Source: Porphyridium purpureum (taxonomy: Eukaryota; Rhodophyta; Bangiophyceae; Porphyridiales; Porphyridiaceae). From it: a stretch of 64,000 bases of DNA. The stretch's first letter is position 1. Each line of letters opens with the position of its first letter. Under the pieces are notes generated by a model. The model saw only the letters and a list, made by a program, of their open reading frames with translations, ran no database searches and was not told the DNA's origin. This document shows positions 27,017 through 37,600 of the stretch, one piece after another. Position numbers and translations under genes: made by a program. The DNA is taken from NCBI GenBank assembly GCA_008690995.1, contig VRMN01000018.1, positions 107,001 through 171,000 of the forward strand, in the 5' to 3' direction.

Positions 27017-27910
27017 TCACTCATCGTCATCTTCCTCAACGCGCACCAAACGTCTTTTCTTCGACGCAACGCGTGTCTGCTGCCCCTTGATGTCCCCGCG
27101 TTGGTCGTCCATTCCGCGCTTTTCAAGAAAACGTAACTTTCGCTCTACATCTGGCGCACGTGGCTCAGATGACGAAGACGAGGTGTCATTCACCGTTACA
27201 CTTTTCTGCTTCCTCGTCGCAAGTTGTTGAGAAAGCGACTCGAAGGCAAGATGCTTCTGGGCAGAGGAAGGTGGTTTTGCTCCAAGCGATCGATTAGGCG
27301 ACTCGTTATCGGTCTCTGTGTGAGAATCATGGGATTTTCCAGAGCTACGACCAGAGGCAGACCCGGAATTTGAGCGAGCGCCGGCAGAAGAGCTGGAGCT
27401 CCTGGTGCTGCTTGAGCCGGTTTCATTCCCCGCGTCATCCTGGATGACCTTTCCTTTTCGTACCTTTTCTGCAAGCCTCCTGATCTTTCCCGAACCGTCT
27501 GGAGGCGGGAGTACCGGTTCTCTGCCCGCCCAGGTGTGCTTCAGGCAATATCTTCCGTCAATCGGCATCATGTCAACCGTGCTGCTTGACCTGGCCCGGC
27601 GCTTGACGGCACCTGCGGCCTGCTGCTTTGCCGAGAAATTGTCGACATGCCTATATGCGTCGCACAGCGAGCAGTACAAATGCTCTGGGGGTGGATGCAA
27701 CGGCGAGCGGTCGCAACTCGCATCATCCTGCTCGCTCTCCGAGCGGCCCGACGACTCGGCGTTCTCTTCTTCGCCCCTCGGTGAAGAAGCGGACTCTTCA
27801 TCCTCATCATCGGCAACTATGAAGCCTGCCGAACTGTCGTCCTCTGTATCTTGCTCGCCGTCCGACGGTGGGCCTGCGTCCACAAGAATCTTCCGTCGTG
27901 CCCGCGACAT
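27017..27910 (-). CDS. Acidic Ser-rich, probably nuclear protein with a Cys/His motif
   Basis: Not recognised. The 297-residue product starts MSRARRKILVD, continues with a long acidic Ser/Glu/Asp tract, then has a compact cysteine motif YCSLCDAYRHVDNFS ... RYCLKHT at about residues 77-127. This could bind zinc and vaguely resembles Stc1-like CxxC motifs, but the match is weak. The rest is Ser/Gly/Thr-rich with basic clusters (KIRRLAEKVRKGK; SKKRRLVRV) and an acidic end. A nuclear role is suggested by composition. The ATG at 27910 is the first in frame. It is 106 bp head-to-head with the fibrillin gene. Confidence 0.6.
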   Translation of the reverse strand: MSRARRKILVDAGPPSDGEQDTEDDSSAGFIVADDEDEESASSPRGEEENAESSGRSESEQDDASCDRSPLHPPPEHLYCSLCDAYRHVDNFSAKQQAAGAVKRRARSSSTVDMMPIDGRYCLKHTWAGREPVLPPPDGSGKIRRLAEKVRKGKVIQDDAGNETGSSSTRSSSSSAGARSNSGSASGRSSGKSHDSHTETDNESPNRSLGAKPPSSAQKHLAFESLSQQLATRKQKSVTVNDTSSSSSEPRAPDVERKLRFLEKRGMDDQRGDIKGQQTRVASKKRRLVRVEEDDDE

Positions 27911-28016
27911 CGTTGATGGGTCATACTCGCCTTTCCATTTTCGCCGCGAGAGAGAAAGAGCTTTGTACCTGGGCAAATTTTATTCGGGCTTTTTGTCGGA
28001 GTGCGAATCGATTGCA

Positions 28017-28778
28017 ATGGCGTTCGCCACTTTCGGCCCATGGCTACCCGGCTGCGCAGTTCCCGCTGTACGAGCGTGCGCGCACTGGCGTGCTGAACCA
28101 TCGTGGCGCTCGCAAGCTCGCGAGCGGGGCAGGGTGAAGCTGCTGTGTGCGGAAAGCGGAGACCACGATCGCGCCAAGACGGAGCTGCTGCAGCTCTTGC
28201 AGAAGCCGTCCCTGAAAGATCGCGGCATTTTTGGGCTGGAGGATGACGACGAGGAGCAGATTATGCATGCAATCGAGCAGTGTGAGCTGGCGGGTGCCAC
28301 TTTGGCCGAGAAGCTGGAACCAACAAGTGATTCCGGATTCGCGATTCTGAACGGTCGGTGGAGGCTGCTGTTCACGACCTTGCAGATTCTGGGTAAGCGG
28401 CGGGTAAAGCTGGGCCTGGCACCGACCGGGAAGCCCGGTGTCGTAAAGCTCGGCGAGCTGTATCAGACCGTCGACACGGAGAAAGCCATCGCGAGAAACG
28501 AGGTCGACTTTGATGTGATGGGCATGGTAGAGGGCAAGCTAACCATTGACGCGTCGTACACGCGTCTGTCAGCCACTCGTGTGGGGGTGGAAACAGACGC
28601 CGCGGAGCTCAGTCCAGCCAAGCTGCAGAAACTCCTAGGCGAGCATTTCGACCTTCTTCTTGAGATTTTCAACCCGCAAGGCTTCCTAGAAATCACGTAC
28701 CTAGACGACAAGTTCCGCATCGGACGCAACTCCGCAGACGAGATTTTCATCCTCGAGAAAACGCATCCCACTGCGTAG
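28017..28778 (+). CDS. Plastid lipid-associated protein (PAP/fibrillin family)
   Basis: Structural lipid-binding protein of plastoglobules or thylakoids. After a leader of about 45 residues (MAFATFGPWLPG, acid-free, early Phe) come AKTELLQLLQKPS, GFAILNGRWRLLFTT, ELYQTVDTEKAIARNEVDF and a beta-barrel. It ends FLEITYLDDKFRIGRNSADE and IFILEKT, the fibrillin signature with its conserved Arg/Asp. The 253-residue length fits the family. The frame is open far upstream, overlapping the opposite-strand Ser-rich gene, but ATG 28017 gives the transit peptide and is preferred. Confidence 0.9.
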   Translation: MAFATFGPWLPGCAVPAVRACAHWRAEPSWRSQARERGRVKLLCAESGDHDRAKTELLQLLQKPSLKDRGIFGLEDDDEEQIMHAIEQCELAGATLAEKLEPTSDSGFAILNGRWRLLFTTLQILGKRRVKLGLAPTGKPGVVKLGELYQTVDTEKAIARNEVDFDVMGMVEGKLTIDASYTRLSATRVGVETDAAELSPAKLQKLLGEHFDLLLEIFNPQGFLEITYLDDKFRIGRNSADEIFILEKTHPTA

Positions 28779-29039
28779 GGAAAACGTGCAATCAGGCGCC
28801 GGACAGACTCGAGCGTGCGCGATTCGGTCGTTTTCCTGTGCAGACGCTCCGGCATTTCGCACTTTCCGATTCCACCTTTTCCAGCATCAGGAGACTAGTC
28901 ATCGGCGGCAAGTGAGATGTGAGTGGCAGGCGTTCTAGCCTCTCGAGCAGCCCGCGCTGCGCATCGAAGCCACGCAAGAGTCTGGGCGCAGGCTGCGGCT
29001 CGCACCATCGCGCTCCGGTCACATCAAGGCTCACGACAA

Positions 29040-29090
29040 GTACAGTAACCCTGCGCAACTGTACTTTATAGTACAGCTCATAAGGTACAG
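29040..29090. promoter_or_regulatory. GTAC cluster with perfect inverted repeat CTGTACT-N4-AGTACAG
   Basis: Four half-sites in 51 bp: GTACAG at 29040, the perfect 7-4-7 inverted repeat at 29059-29076, and AGGTACAG at 29083. It lies about 200-250 bp upstream of the m-AAA ATG. Confidence 0.6.
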
Positions 29091-29142
29091 CTACCTCAAG
29101 ACAAAAGGCGCCTTTTGTCAGGTTTCTGTTTAAAATGGTACG

Positions 29143-29155
29143 TTTTAATAGTAAA
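29143..29155 (+). promoter_or_regulatory. AT-rich box TTTTAATAGTAAA
   Basis: This 13-mer is 150 bp before the m-AAA ATG. The identical 13-mer at 60558 is 147 bp before the TRAPPC13 ATG. The constant distance suggests a core promoter element. Confidence 0.5.
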
Positions 29156-29292
29156 CGCGGCTTTGACGCAGTTGCGCCTTGCTGTGGAGGCAGCGAAACG
29201 GAGAACGTGCACAAGAGTCCGGGAGGGAGAGAGAGGAAAGGGAGAGAGAAGGACGAGCCGTGGAGACGCGGTGAGAGGAGTAGCGCGGAAGG

Positions 29293-32178
29293 ATGTGGGT
29301 GGCGCGGCGCGCGTCGCGTGATGTGGCGCGCGGACTGGCGCGGTACATGTCGTGGACTGCCGGGCGGGATGGGCATGGGATGACTGCGCGTGCAGAAGTG
29401 CGGCGCGCATCCAGGCACGTGGCGTCGCGGAGAGGCCCGGATGCGCTGGCTCGGAGCGGCGGTCGGCGCGGGTGGTGCTCAGAAAAGGAGGGTAAGGCGG
29501 CGGTGGAGGCTGACGCGGCTCATAAGGCGGGGCGGGAGGCGGAATCGGCGGGCTCCGCAGGCTCTACAGGCTCCGCAGGCTCTACAGGCTCCGCAGGCTC
29601 CACGGGCTCCACAGGCACCGCAGGCTCCACAGGCTCAACAGGCTCAACAGGCTCAACAGGCGCGACTGCATCTGCGGCGCCGGAGTCAACGAAAGCTCAG
29701 GCCGCGGCGGAGTCAAAGTCACAAGAGCCCGGGGCGTACGCGTATTATCGACCGAGCGGAAGGTCGAATCGCACATCCAGTGAGACGAATGCCGGCAGCA
29801 AGGCCGGCTCGACATCGGCGGGGGACAGCGGCTCGCACAAGTATAGTTTTCACTTGGAGACCAGTGTGTGGAAATTCTTGCTCGGTATGAGCGGAGGCGT
29901 GGCAGTGGCGTCTATGGTTCTCGGTGGGGTCGTATCTGCATGGGGAGGCACCAACTCAAGCCCGGAGGAGAACGCCAGAACATGGGATACATTACGCAGG
30001 GGTGTGGGCGGCGACGCCTCTCCTACATCGTCATCTTCCCAGCAGCAGTATCCGCAGTCGCTTTCAAGTACGCTAGGAGGAGGAGGGCTCATTCCCATCA
30101 CATTCCATCAGCTTCGTACCGAGCTATTACCTGCCGGGCAGGTTCAAAAAATTGTAGTGGACAACAGCTCGGAGCAAGCTACCGTTTACGTGAAGAACAG
30201 CATGTATCCAGGAGCCGAACCGACGCCAAGATACACCATGAGTATTGGGTCGATTGATTCGTTTGAATCGAAAATGCAGAACGCCCAGGAAGAGCTCGGA
30301 TGGGATCTTCGGCGCTTTGTGCCTATTTTCTACAAAGGAGATAGCACATGGGGCAAGCTGATCGCTTCATGGGCACCCACGCTTTTCCTCGTCGGAGTGT
30401 ATGTGTTTCTGATGCGGCGCATGTCTTCTCTGGGTGGTGGCGGCGGTATCGGTGGATTCGGCGGATTCGGTGGGTTTGGCGGTAGCAAAAACGCAAGTCG
30501 GGGAGGCGGCTTTTTCGGAAGGGCCTTTCGTGGAATGGGTGGCGCAGCGAAAGGTGCGACAAGCAAGCAGAAGAAGAGCGGATCGTCGTCAGTTGGAGGT
30601 GGAGCGGGTGGTGGTGGTCCCGGCAACATTTTCAACATCGGGAAAGCGAGCGCGACCGTTACGAACACAGAGGATAAAGTCGTGGACACCACCTTCAAAG
30701 ATGTGGCAGGACTGGACGAAGCGAAAGTGGAAGTTATGGAGTTTGTGGAATATTTGAAGAACCCAGAACGCTTCAAAGAGCTTGGCGCAAAAATTCCGAA
30801 AGGTGCGCTCATGTACGGCCCGCCCGGCACGGGAAAGACGCTGCTAGCCCGCGCGACGGCAGGCGAGTCTGGAGTCCCCTTCCTCACCATGTCAGGTTCA
30901 GACTTCATGGAAATGTTTGTGGGAGTGGGTCCTTCTCGTGTGCGTGATTTGTTCTCGCAGGCTCGCGAGTTGGCACCGTGCATCATTTTCCTTGACGAGA
31001 TCGATGCCATAGGCCGTGCACGTGGCCGCGGCGGCATGATCGGAGGCAATGACGAACGTGAAAACACACTCAACCAGTTGCTTGTTGAAATGGACGGCTT
31101 TGCTGCAAATTCTGGCGTTGTTGTGTTTGGAGGCACGAATCGCATTGACATTCTAGACAAGGCGCTGCTGCGTCCCGGCCGTTTTGACCGCCAGATCTGC
31201 ATCGATTTGCCGGATATCAAGGGGCGCCGAGATATTCTAAACGTACACTTGAAGAAGATTCACGTGGCTGAGCCTCCAGGCAAGGAAGAGGCGGCGAAGG
31301 AAGTCGCGTCGCGCACACCAGGCATGTCTGGCGCCGACCTTGCCAACGTGTGCAATGAGGCAGCGCTTGTGGCAGCGCGGCGTGGCGCCTCCGCGGTAGA
31401 GCTGTGCGACTTTGACGACGCCCTTGATCGCGTGATTGGAGGGCTGGAGAAGAAGAATCTGGTGATGAGTCCAGAGGAGAAGCGTACGGTAGCCTATCAC
31501 GAGGCTGGCCACGCAGTGACCGGATGGTTTCTCGAGCACGCCATGCCTTTGATGAAAGTGTCTATCGTACCACGAGGCACGGCAGCGTTGGGATACGCGC
31601 AGTATCATCCGCAAGAACGATTCTTGTTCAGCCGAGAGCAGCTGTTGGATCACTTGTGCATGACGCTGGGTGGGCGGGCTGCGGAGGATATTTTCTTCAG
31701 CACGGTAACTACCGGAGCAGCGGATGACTTCAACAAGGTGACGAACATAGCGTACCGTTCAGTAATTGAGTGGGGTATGGGCAGAACGGTGGGGCGGCTG
31801 GCGTACAGTAGCAGTGGAGCCGAGCAGCAGTTTTACAAACCATACAGTAATCGGACGGCTCAAATGATTGATGAAGAGGTGCGCGCCATTGTGAAGGATG
31901 CGTACGAACGGACAATCACGCTTTTGACCGAGAAGAAAGACGCCGTGGAGAAAGTAGCGAAGTTGCTACTGCAACGTGAAAAGATCGATTATCATGACAT
32001 GATCCGCCTGCTAGGCCATCGCCCGTTTGGGGAACCGGAATCTCGGAGCTTTGATGATATCATCAAGCAAGCCGAGAACCCGGCAGGCGCATCGCTGGAA
32101 CCAGACGCGCAGGTTGGACTTGCGGATGGGACGGACAGTGGTTCGAGCCGGTCATGTGAATCACCGGGCCATCTATAG
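29293..32178 (+). CDS. Mitochondrial m-AAA protease (FtsH/AFG3-YTA10 family)
   Basis: ATP-dependent zinc metalloprotease of the mitochondrial inner membrane. The 961-residue protein starts with an Arg-rich, Phe-free presequence ([18 protein letters not shown]). A Gly-Ser-Ala/Thr repeat (87-125) and the first membrane helix near [19 protein letters not shown] follow. Next come the FtsH intermembrane domain ([19 protein letters not shown]), a second helix ([14 protein letters not shown]) and a Gly-rich linker. The AAA domain has Walker A GPPGTGKT (K515), Walker [12 protein letters not shown] and SRH residues RPGRFDRQI. The protease domain has HEAGH (H736, E737, H740). Two N-terminal helices and the FtsH extension distinguish it from i-AAA YME1. 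It ends with a short acidic/Ser tail. Confidence 0.93.
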   Translation: MWVARRASRDVARGLARYMSWTAGRDGHGMTARAEVRRASRHVASRRGPDALARSGGRRGWCSEKEGKAAVEADAAHKAGREAESAGSAGSTGSAGSTGSAGSTGSTGTAGSTGSTGSTGSTGATASAAPESTKAQAAAESKSQEPGAYAYYRPSGRSNRTSSETNAGSKAGSTSAGDSGSHKYSFHLETSVWKFLLGMSGGVAVASMVLGGVVSAWGGTNSSPEENARTWDTLRRGVGGDASPTSSSSQQQYPQSLSSTLGGGGLIPITFHQLRTELLPAGQVQKIVVDNSSEQATVYVKNSMYPGAEPTPRYTMSIGSIDSFESKMQNAQEELGWDLRRFVPIFYKGDSTWGKLIASWAPTLFLVGVYVFLMRRMSSLGGGGGIGGFGGFGGFGGSKNASRGGGFFGRAFRGMGGAAKGATSKQKKSGSSSVGGGAGGGGPGNIFNIGKASATVTNTEDKVVDTTFKDVAGLDEAKVEVMEFVEYLKNPERFKELGAKIPKGALMYGPPGTGKTLLARATAGESGVPFLTMSGSDFMEMFVGVGPSRVRDLFSQARELAPCIIFLDEIDAIGRARGRGGMIGGNDERENTLNQLLVEMDGFAANSGVVVFGGTNRIDILDKALLRPGRFDRQICIDLPDIKGRRDILNVHLKKIHVAEPPGKEEAAKEVASRTPGMSGADLANVCNEAALVAARRGASAVELCDFDDALDRVIGGLEKKNLVMSPEEKRTVAYHEAGHAVTGWFLEHAMPLMKVSIVPRGTAALGYAQYHPQERFLFSREQLLDHLCMTLGGRAAEDIFFSTVTTGAADDFNKVTNIAYRSVIEWGMGRTVGRLAYSSSGAEQQFYKPYSNRTAQMIDEEVRAIVKDAYERTITLLTEKKDAVEKVAKLLLQREKIDYHDMIRLLGHRPFGEPESRSFDDIIKQAENPAGASLEPDAQVGLADGTDSGSSRSCESPGHL
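29551..29667 (+). repeat. 9-bp coding minisatellite, Gly-Ser-Ala/Thr
   Basis: Thirteen 9-bp units of the type GGCTCCGCA/GGCTCTACA, in frame within the m-AAA gene. They encode a flexible GSA/GST tract after the presequence. The 9-bp period preserves the frame when copy number changes. Confidence 0.95.
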
Positions 32179-32351
32179 TACGGCCAGGGCCTTTTCACCC
32201 TGACTCACCTGGTTTTGCCGGCATGGCTCTGCACATACTCCCGATTCTTTTGTGTCGTGTGTACCTACTAAAAGGAAAAGATAACAGCGGCCCGCTCGAC
32301 CTCTACGTTGCAGTTGGAACTTACTCAGCGCGTGGCGAGCAACGCCGCTGC

Positions 32352-32951
32352 CTAGAAATCTTCGTCTAAAACCAAGTTGTACGCGGCAGAGGTCTGGTTG
32401 CCATCATCCATTTCAGACGCTTCGGAAAACGCCGACTGCTGGGACAGGATGGGTTTTGTTGGGCTTGCGTTCGGGTTTGTTCCTTGAAAGCCGCTTGACG
32501 AGTCCTGCTGATGCTGGAACTGGTGACCTGATGGGACATGCAGCTGCATGATTCTCGAAAACAATCGAACATCCTCCTCAGCGTCCTGCGCTTTCTTCGT
32601 CTCCTCGACCTGTTTCACCATACCTTCCAACTTCGTCTGCAGTGAGGGCATACCAAAGAACACGGCCTCCTCGTGCACCTCGCGCATGGTTGCCACGTCG
32701 TTCTCGCCGATATGCACCGTTCCGCATCGCAAGAAATTAAGCACGTGCCTGAACCGCTTACCGTCTCTGTCCAAGAACACGCGGCCACCAGAGTCCAATC
32801 TCACACCAAGATGTCCTGAGAACATCGCCGAAAAGTAAGCGCTTTCATTTCTATGTGTCAAGGTCTCTACTGTCGTCACGAACGAGTCCCCGCCTACGTT
32901 CAGTCCAACCACCTCGTGGCTCTCCCACGCACGACACACAACCTCCCCCAT
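32352..32951 (-). CDS. BTB/POZ (KCTD, T1-type) domain protein
   Basis: Possible cullin-3 adaptor or oligomerisation module. The 199-residue product contains a T1-type BTB fold at about residues 15-105: VVGLNVGGDSFVTTVETLT, SAYFSAMFSGHLG, GRVFLDRDGKRFRHVLNFLR and EEAVFFGMPSLQ. A coiled-coil (KLEGMVKQVEETKKAQDAEED) and a Gln/Ser-rich tail with an acidic end follow. The VGG and DRDGxxFxxVLNFLR motifs are typical of KCTD proteins. ATG 32951 is the first in frame. It is head-to-head with the Sel1-repeat gene, 136 bp between the start codons. Confidence 0.88.
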   Translation of the reverse strand: MGEVVCRAWESHEVVGLNVGGDSFVTTVETLTHRNESAYFSAMFSGHLGVRLDSGGRVFLDRDGKRFRHVLNFLRCGTVHIGENDVATMREVHEEAVFFGMPSLQTKLEGMVKQVEETKKAQDAEEDVRLFSRIMQLHVPSGHQFQHQQDSSSGFQGTNPNASPTKPILSQQSAFSEASEMDDGNQTSAAYNLVLDEDF

Positions 32952-33087
32952 CGTTTCCTGCAATACCGTTCTTGTTGGTGCAACAGCAGTGACGACACAA
33001 GCTCAATCAAGCTCGCACGTTGTGAGCGTTGTGTGTTCCTCTGCGTGTGTCTTGGTAGTTGGAACGAGCGGACGAGGGAGGTGGCCA

Positions 33088-34245
33088 ATGATGCTCCAAG
33101 CACGCCTGTGCCATGGAGTAATATCTCGCCCGCTGCGCGCGCTCGCGTGGATGGCCGCGTTCAGGCTGCCGTCGGTGTTGCCAAGGCGCCTGTCCTGGAC
33201 GCCGTGTTCAAGAGAACTGTGGAATCGGTCTGGTCGTGACGAGAGTTGTGGCGTGCGCGGCATGAAGAGTAGTGTCGCAGTGATGCGTGATCGAGTGGAT
33301 TCACCGGACGACGCGGGCAAGTCGCCCGTGCACGAGGACTGCCCAGAGCAAGATGCAGCGGAAGCACCTGGCGCGAAAGATGATCCGAGCCAAGAAAAGT
33401 CTGGTGTGGAAGCAAAGGGTCCGTCAGATGCCGTGAATGGGACCGAGGCGGACCTTCTCGAGGCCAATGAGTGGTACGAGCTTGGTATGAATGAGATCAA
33501 GCTCGGGAAGTACTCCGAAGCCTTCGAGTGGATTCGGAAAGCAGCTGAGGTGGGCAACGCCGATGCGCAGTTTGCAATGGGTGTATTCTATGAAGAGGCG
33601 CGCGGTAATGTGGAAAAGGATGACCGTAAGGCAGTGGCGTGGTACACCAAAGCAGCAGAAAAGGGCCACGCAAAGGCGCAGTGCAATCTAGGGTTGCTAT
33701 ACTCCGCAGGAATAGATGGCGGTGAGCCGGACGACGTGACGGCAGTGCGACTGTTCCGTGAATCTGCAATGCAGGGTCATGTGGCTGCACAGTGCAATTT
33801 GTCGTCTTTCTACTTTACCGGAAGAGGCGGGAACGAAGGAAAAAGCTACTTGGCAATCGATTGGCTCAGAACAGCCGCAAACGAAGGATTACCGGCAGCG
33901 CAGTACAATCTCGGGCTCTGCTACGAGAGAGGCCAAGGCGTTGAGAGTGACGTTCGTGAGGCGTTCGAATGATTCCATAAGGCAGCTGTTCGTGGTGACG
34001 TCGATGCGCAACTGCGCGTGGGTGTGTATTATGGCACGGGCAAAGGCGGTCTCAAAGTAGACATGTATCTTGCGAAGGAATGGTTTCGAGAGGCTGCAGC
34101 GCAAGGTAGCGAAATGGCAGAACGATACTTTCACGAGCTTGAGAACCATGCTATCGATCCAGAGAACCCCAACCGTGAAGCGCACACAAATATACTGAAA
34201 CTCCGGCGCCTGCTACGTAAACGTGAGCGGCGATCTGAAGGGTGA
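33088..34245 (+). CDS. Sel1-repeat (TPR-like) protein gene with an in-frame TGA
   Basis: Encodes consecutive Sel1-like repeats, usually protein-interaction scaffolds. Repeats such as AFEWIRKAAEVGNADAQFAM, AVAWYTKAAEKGHAKAQCNL and AIDWLRTAANEGLPAAQYNL run from about residue 125. A TGA at 33970-33972 follows REAFE. The same frame then resumes with FHKAAVRGDVDAQLRVG and one more repeat (AKEWFREAAAQG), ending at 34245. Each repeat has Trp or Leu at the TGA position (EWI, AWY, DWL, EWF), so TGA replaces an expected Trp codon. It may be a recent nonsense allele, a sequencing error, or readthrough giving two products. The Arg-rich leader from the first ATG (33088) looks mitochondrial. An alternative start is 33262. 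Confidence 0.72.
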
Positions 34246-34607
34246 TCGGCTTGCGCGTTTGACCTGGTCCAGGTGCGAATGACATTGGTGTGCGGATGTA
34301 TACGTGACGCAGAACTTCTCTGGGAATGCTGCTGAGGCTCCACCAAATCCTCGTACGGTGAAAGAGGAAGCGAGCGGCCAATGGGGATGCGACTTCATCT
34401 GTCTGGCGCCCCGGTTTGGTACATTTTTACGGAAAAATCATATTCCTGTGCAGACCTAGAATCGCTGGAGGGGACCTACGCAAAAGAATGATTCGCCAAG
34501 TAGTATTTCTACTCCGTGGAGCATCTCGTAGCTTGACCGATGAAGACGAGTAGCAATCCCGGACGCATTGTCATCCATTTCCTTACCTTTTCACACTTCG
34601 GGAACTG
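34246..34607. other. Gene-free convergent spacer
   Basis: About 360 bp between the Sel1-repeat gene and the 3' end of SEC16. Nothing recognised beyond presumed 3' UTRs. Confidence 0.45.
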
Positions 34608-37600
34608 CTACTCGCCCTCGCGCGACGGTTCCGCGTTGCTGCCAAATTCCTGCGTGGGAGGAAGCACGGCAAAAGGATTGGCCATGGGTCTGACCATCGA
34701 GGAAGCGGGCAGCGTGGCACCACCAATCGTCGGCACAGCTGGCACGGAGCCTGGAGCGAGCGTGTCGACGTACCGAGTTCGCGGGTTCCTTGTTCGTGGA
34801 GCAAATCGATTTGCTGCACCCGCAGCACTCACTGGAGGTGCATGTAGCACTCCGTGGGGCGGCGGCGGCTGCGGCTGCGATGCCGCCGAATCCAAACCCA
34901 TTGTCATGTCTTTCGTACTATCTGCTTGTCCTGATGCACGAGGAGCCGCGCTTCTCGGTACTGGGTCTGCCACAGCAACAATCGGGTCCTTGGGAGGTGG
35001 GGCCACTACTGATTCTGCCCTCACCTTGTCCTCTTCGCCGCGCACAACGTACTGACCCAATTCGGTGTTGTAGTAAAACTTGTTTTCCTTCTCGCCAAGA
35101 TGAGCCTGCTTTGGGCCCACAATGGATAAGAACTTGCTTCCCACATTCCCAGTTGCGTTTGCGAGTAAATTTCCCCAACTTGAAGCTGAAGGAATCACAC
35201 CATTGTCGGCTTGTTCCTTCGCTGCAGGTGTGGTAGAACTTGCGCTGGTGGGTGAAGCTATTCGCAACCCTTTCTCCTGATGCGCTAGGGTCTGGCCTGG
35301 TCTCGTATGTTCTTGCGAATAGTCATCGACACGACTCTCAAGCTTTCTACCCCCACCCGCGACAGAAGAACAATCCTGAAGCGCGACGCCCATGCCAGAC
35401 GCGTGTCTACCCACAGTGCCGGGCTGCTGGGCTCCTCCATCACCAAACGCAGTGCCCGCACTTGCTCGCTCATCTTCCTCTGCATCATTATCGTTCGACA
35501 CCAAAGCGCCTACCGCAGAAGCCACAATCGAGTCCCACCCTTTCTTCTTCGGCGCAGCGGAACCCGTACCGACGCCCACGGCAGGTGCAGCGTACGACGA
35601 GTACTGACCGTGTTGCTGGATAAGGGTATCATGTTCGCTCCCGGCGAACAACTTGGATACCCGCCCTCCCAATGCACCGAAGGAGAACTTCCCTTGACGC
35701 CCCGAGGAATAGCCGCCTGCTTTGTTGGCATCCCGATCAATGCCAGATGCATGCCGTAGCCGCGCCTCAAACTCTTGCAACTGCGCGAGAAATGGCGGCG
35801 TGAAGGCATGACCCTCGCGCGAGGCAAAAATCGCTTCAATATTGGACGACACGGCGACGACTAGATCGAGCGCTGCTGCCGGCTTCCCAACATTCATCAA
35901 CTCGACCGCCATCGGCAAGCAAAAGGGGAGCAGAAACTTCGAGATAGTGTAGCGCCTGGTAGCCGGCGCATCGTTGACTGAGCTTACCGTTCCCTTCCGC
36001 GCACGCGTTAGAGCGATACCCGTTGGTACAGCGAGTGATGCAGAAAACAGACCACTGCTGCTTGCAGAACGGTACAAGTCCACCATCAGAGACCAGCAAA
36101 CAGACGTCGCGCTGCCAAACAAGACGCGCCGACCAGCAAAGGAGGACGTATCAGAACCAACAAGTAGGAAGCGCGACGAGTCAGTCTTGCAGATATCGCC
36201 GTCGGCAAGTAAGTGACACACGTGAGCTGCGAAAACATTTCCAAGGTCCCCAGGTCCTTTGAGTAATGCCAGCTGCTCAGCCAGGTCTTGCAAGCCCTTT
36301 CTGCGCCTGCTGACATCAGCAATCTGCACGAGGCAGGCCGCCTCCCACCGCCAGCGCTGTGCATCGAATTCCTTGACGGCAGCGGTTTCCCCTTCGCGCA
36401 AAGCCCCGCCGGGTCCGGCAGCTGCGCACACAAGTGAATGTAGACAACTCGCCTTGTTCAAAACTCGCTCTGCATAGAGCTTCAGAACGTTACCTTGTGC
36501 TGCTCCGCCCAGTGATGCCGCGAGCGCTAGAGCTAAATCCCAGCATGAATGCTTGATGGCCGTGTCCAGCGCAGCCTCCGGCCGCCCGCCTGCGACCAGT
36601 TCTGCTACCTGCGAAGCCAGCGAGCGTCGCTCAATCAGTGATTTTGTATTGGGCGCCAGGGAAATAGGGCCTTCCTTGTCTTCCGGCTGGAGTGGATTTG
36701 GGTACTCGTCCTCTTCTGCTGCCTTCGATTTGGCCTGGCTCAAGTTGGCGGGGTTGAAAAAGGGCTTACGCATGCCTGCTGCCTGCGATAGCGCCGCAGC
36801 CAATCGCTCATTCATCCTCCGCGCCTTTTCAGAAACGCCGCCTGCGTTCTCTCCATCGGAGCCTGCGGCGTCCTTCTTCTCGATTTCTTCCATGTACACT
36901 TTGAGAATTCTCCATAGTGCGCGCCTGGACTCGGCATGCAGGCTTGCGAGCGAACCCCACATTGACATCTGCTCGCAAAGTGCTATGTACAAAGAATGAC
37001 TTGAGTTCGCGTTTGCAACTCTTGAGGCGGAAGTGCCAGAAACATTGTTTCCCGGAGGCACAAATGCCTGTACCACTTGGAGATCTTCGTCATCTGCACT
37101 AGAAATGAGGGATGCAAATGACGCAACACGCACTGTGCGTGATGGCGGCGAGCCTAAAATGCCACCAGAGTCCATCACAAGCCCGGCAGACAAAGTCGCG
37201 GCTGGGCGCAAGATTACGACACGTCCATTGAATCCCATCTGCACAATCGCGTGTGGCTCGGTTCGGGACCACTCGTGGCCGGCCGTCTGCCCGGCCACAT
37301 GCGAGGAGGGTGTCTTCGCAACCGCGGCCCACGTGCCATGGTCTGCTCGATGGTCGCGGACATCAGCGCCTCCATACGTCGATGATGTTGCCGGCAAAGA
37401 ATGATCAGAGCGAGGAGGCGCAGGAGCAGCAGAAGAACGCAGCGGCCCATAATCAGATATTACGGGCGGCGGCACGGGCATCGGCCCAAGTTTTGACAGA
37501 CTGCTGTGGCTCCCAAAGGACTGTCCTCTCGACAGCGAGTTCTGAGCCAAGAGCGCACTTCCGCCTGCGCCACCGCTGCCAGCAGCAACGCCCGGCTGGG

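Larger units (their letters stand above)
28779..29292. other. Promoter region of the m-AAA protease gene
   Basis: About 510 bp with no supported ORF. It holds the densest GTAC cluster of the window (29040-29090) and an AT-rich box at 29143-29155. Confidence 0.5.

Noticed and set aside
30330-31220. 296-codon minus frame
   Set aside because: Antisense to the conserved AAA domain; the Pro-rich part mirrors the Gly linker.
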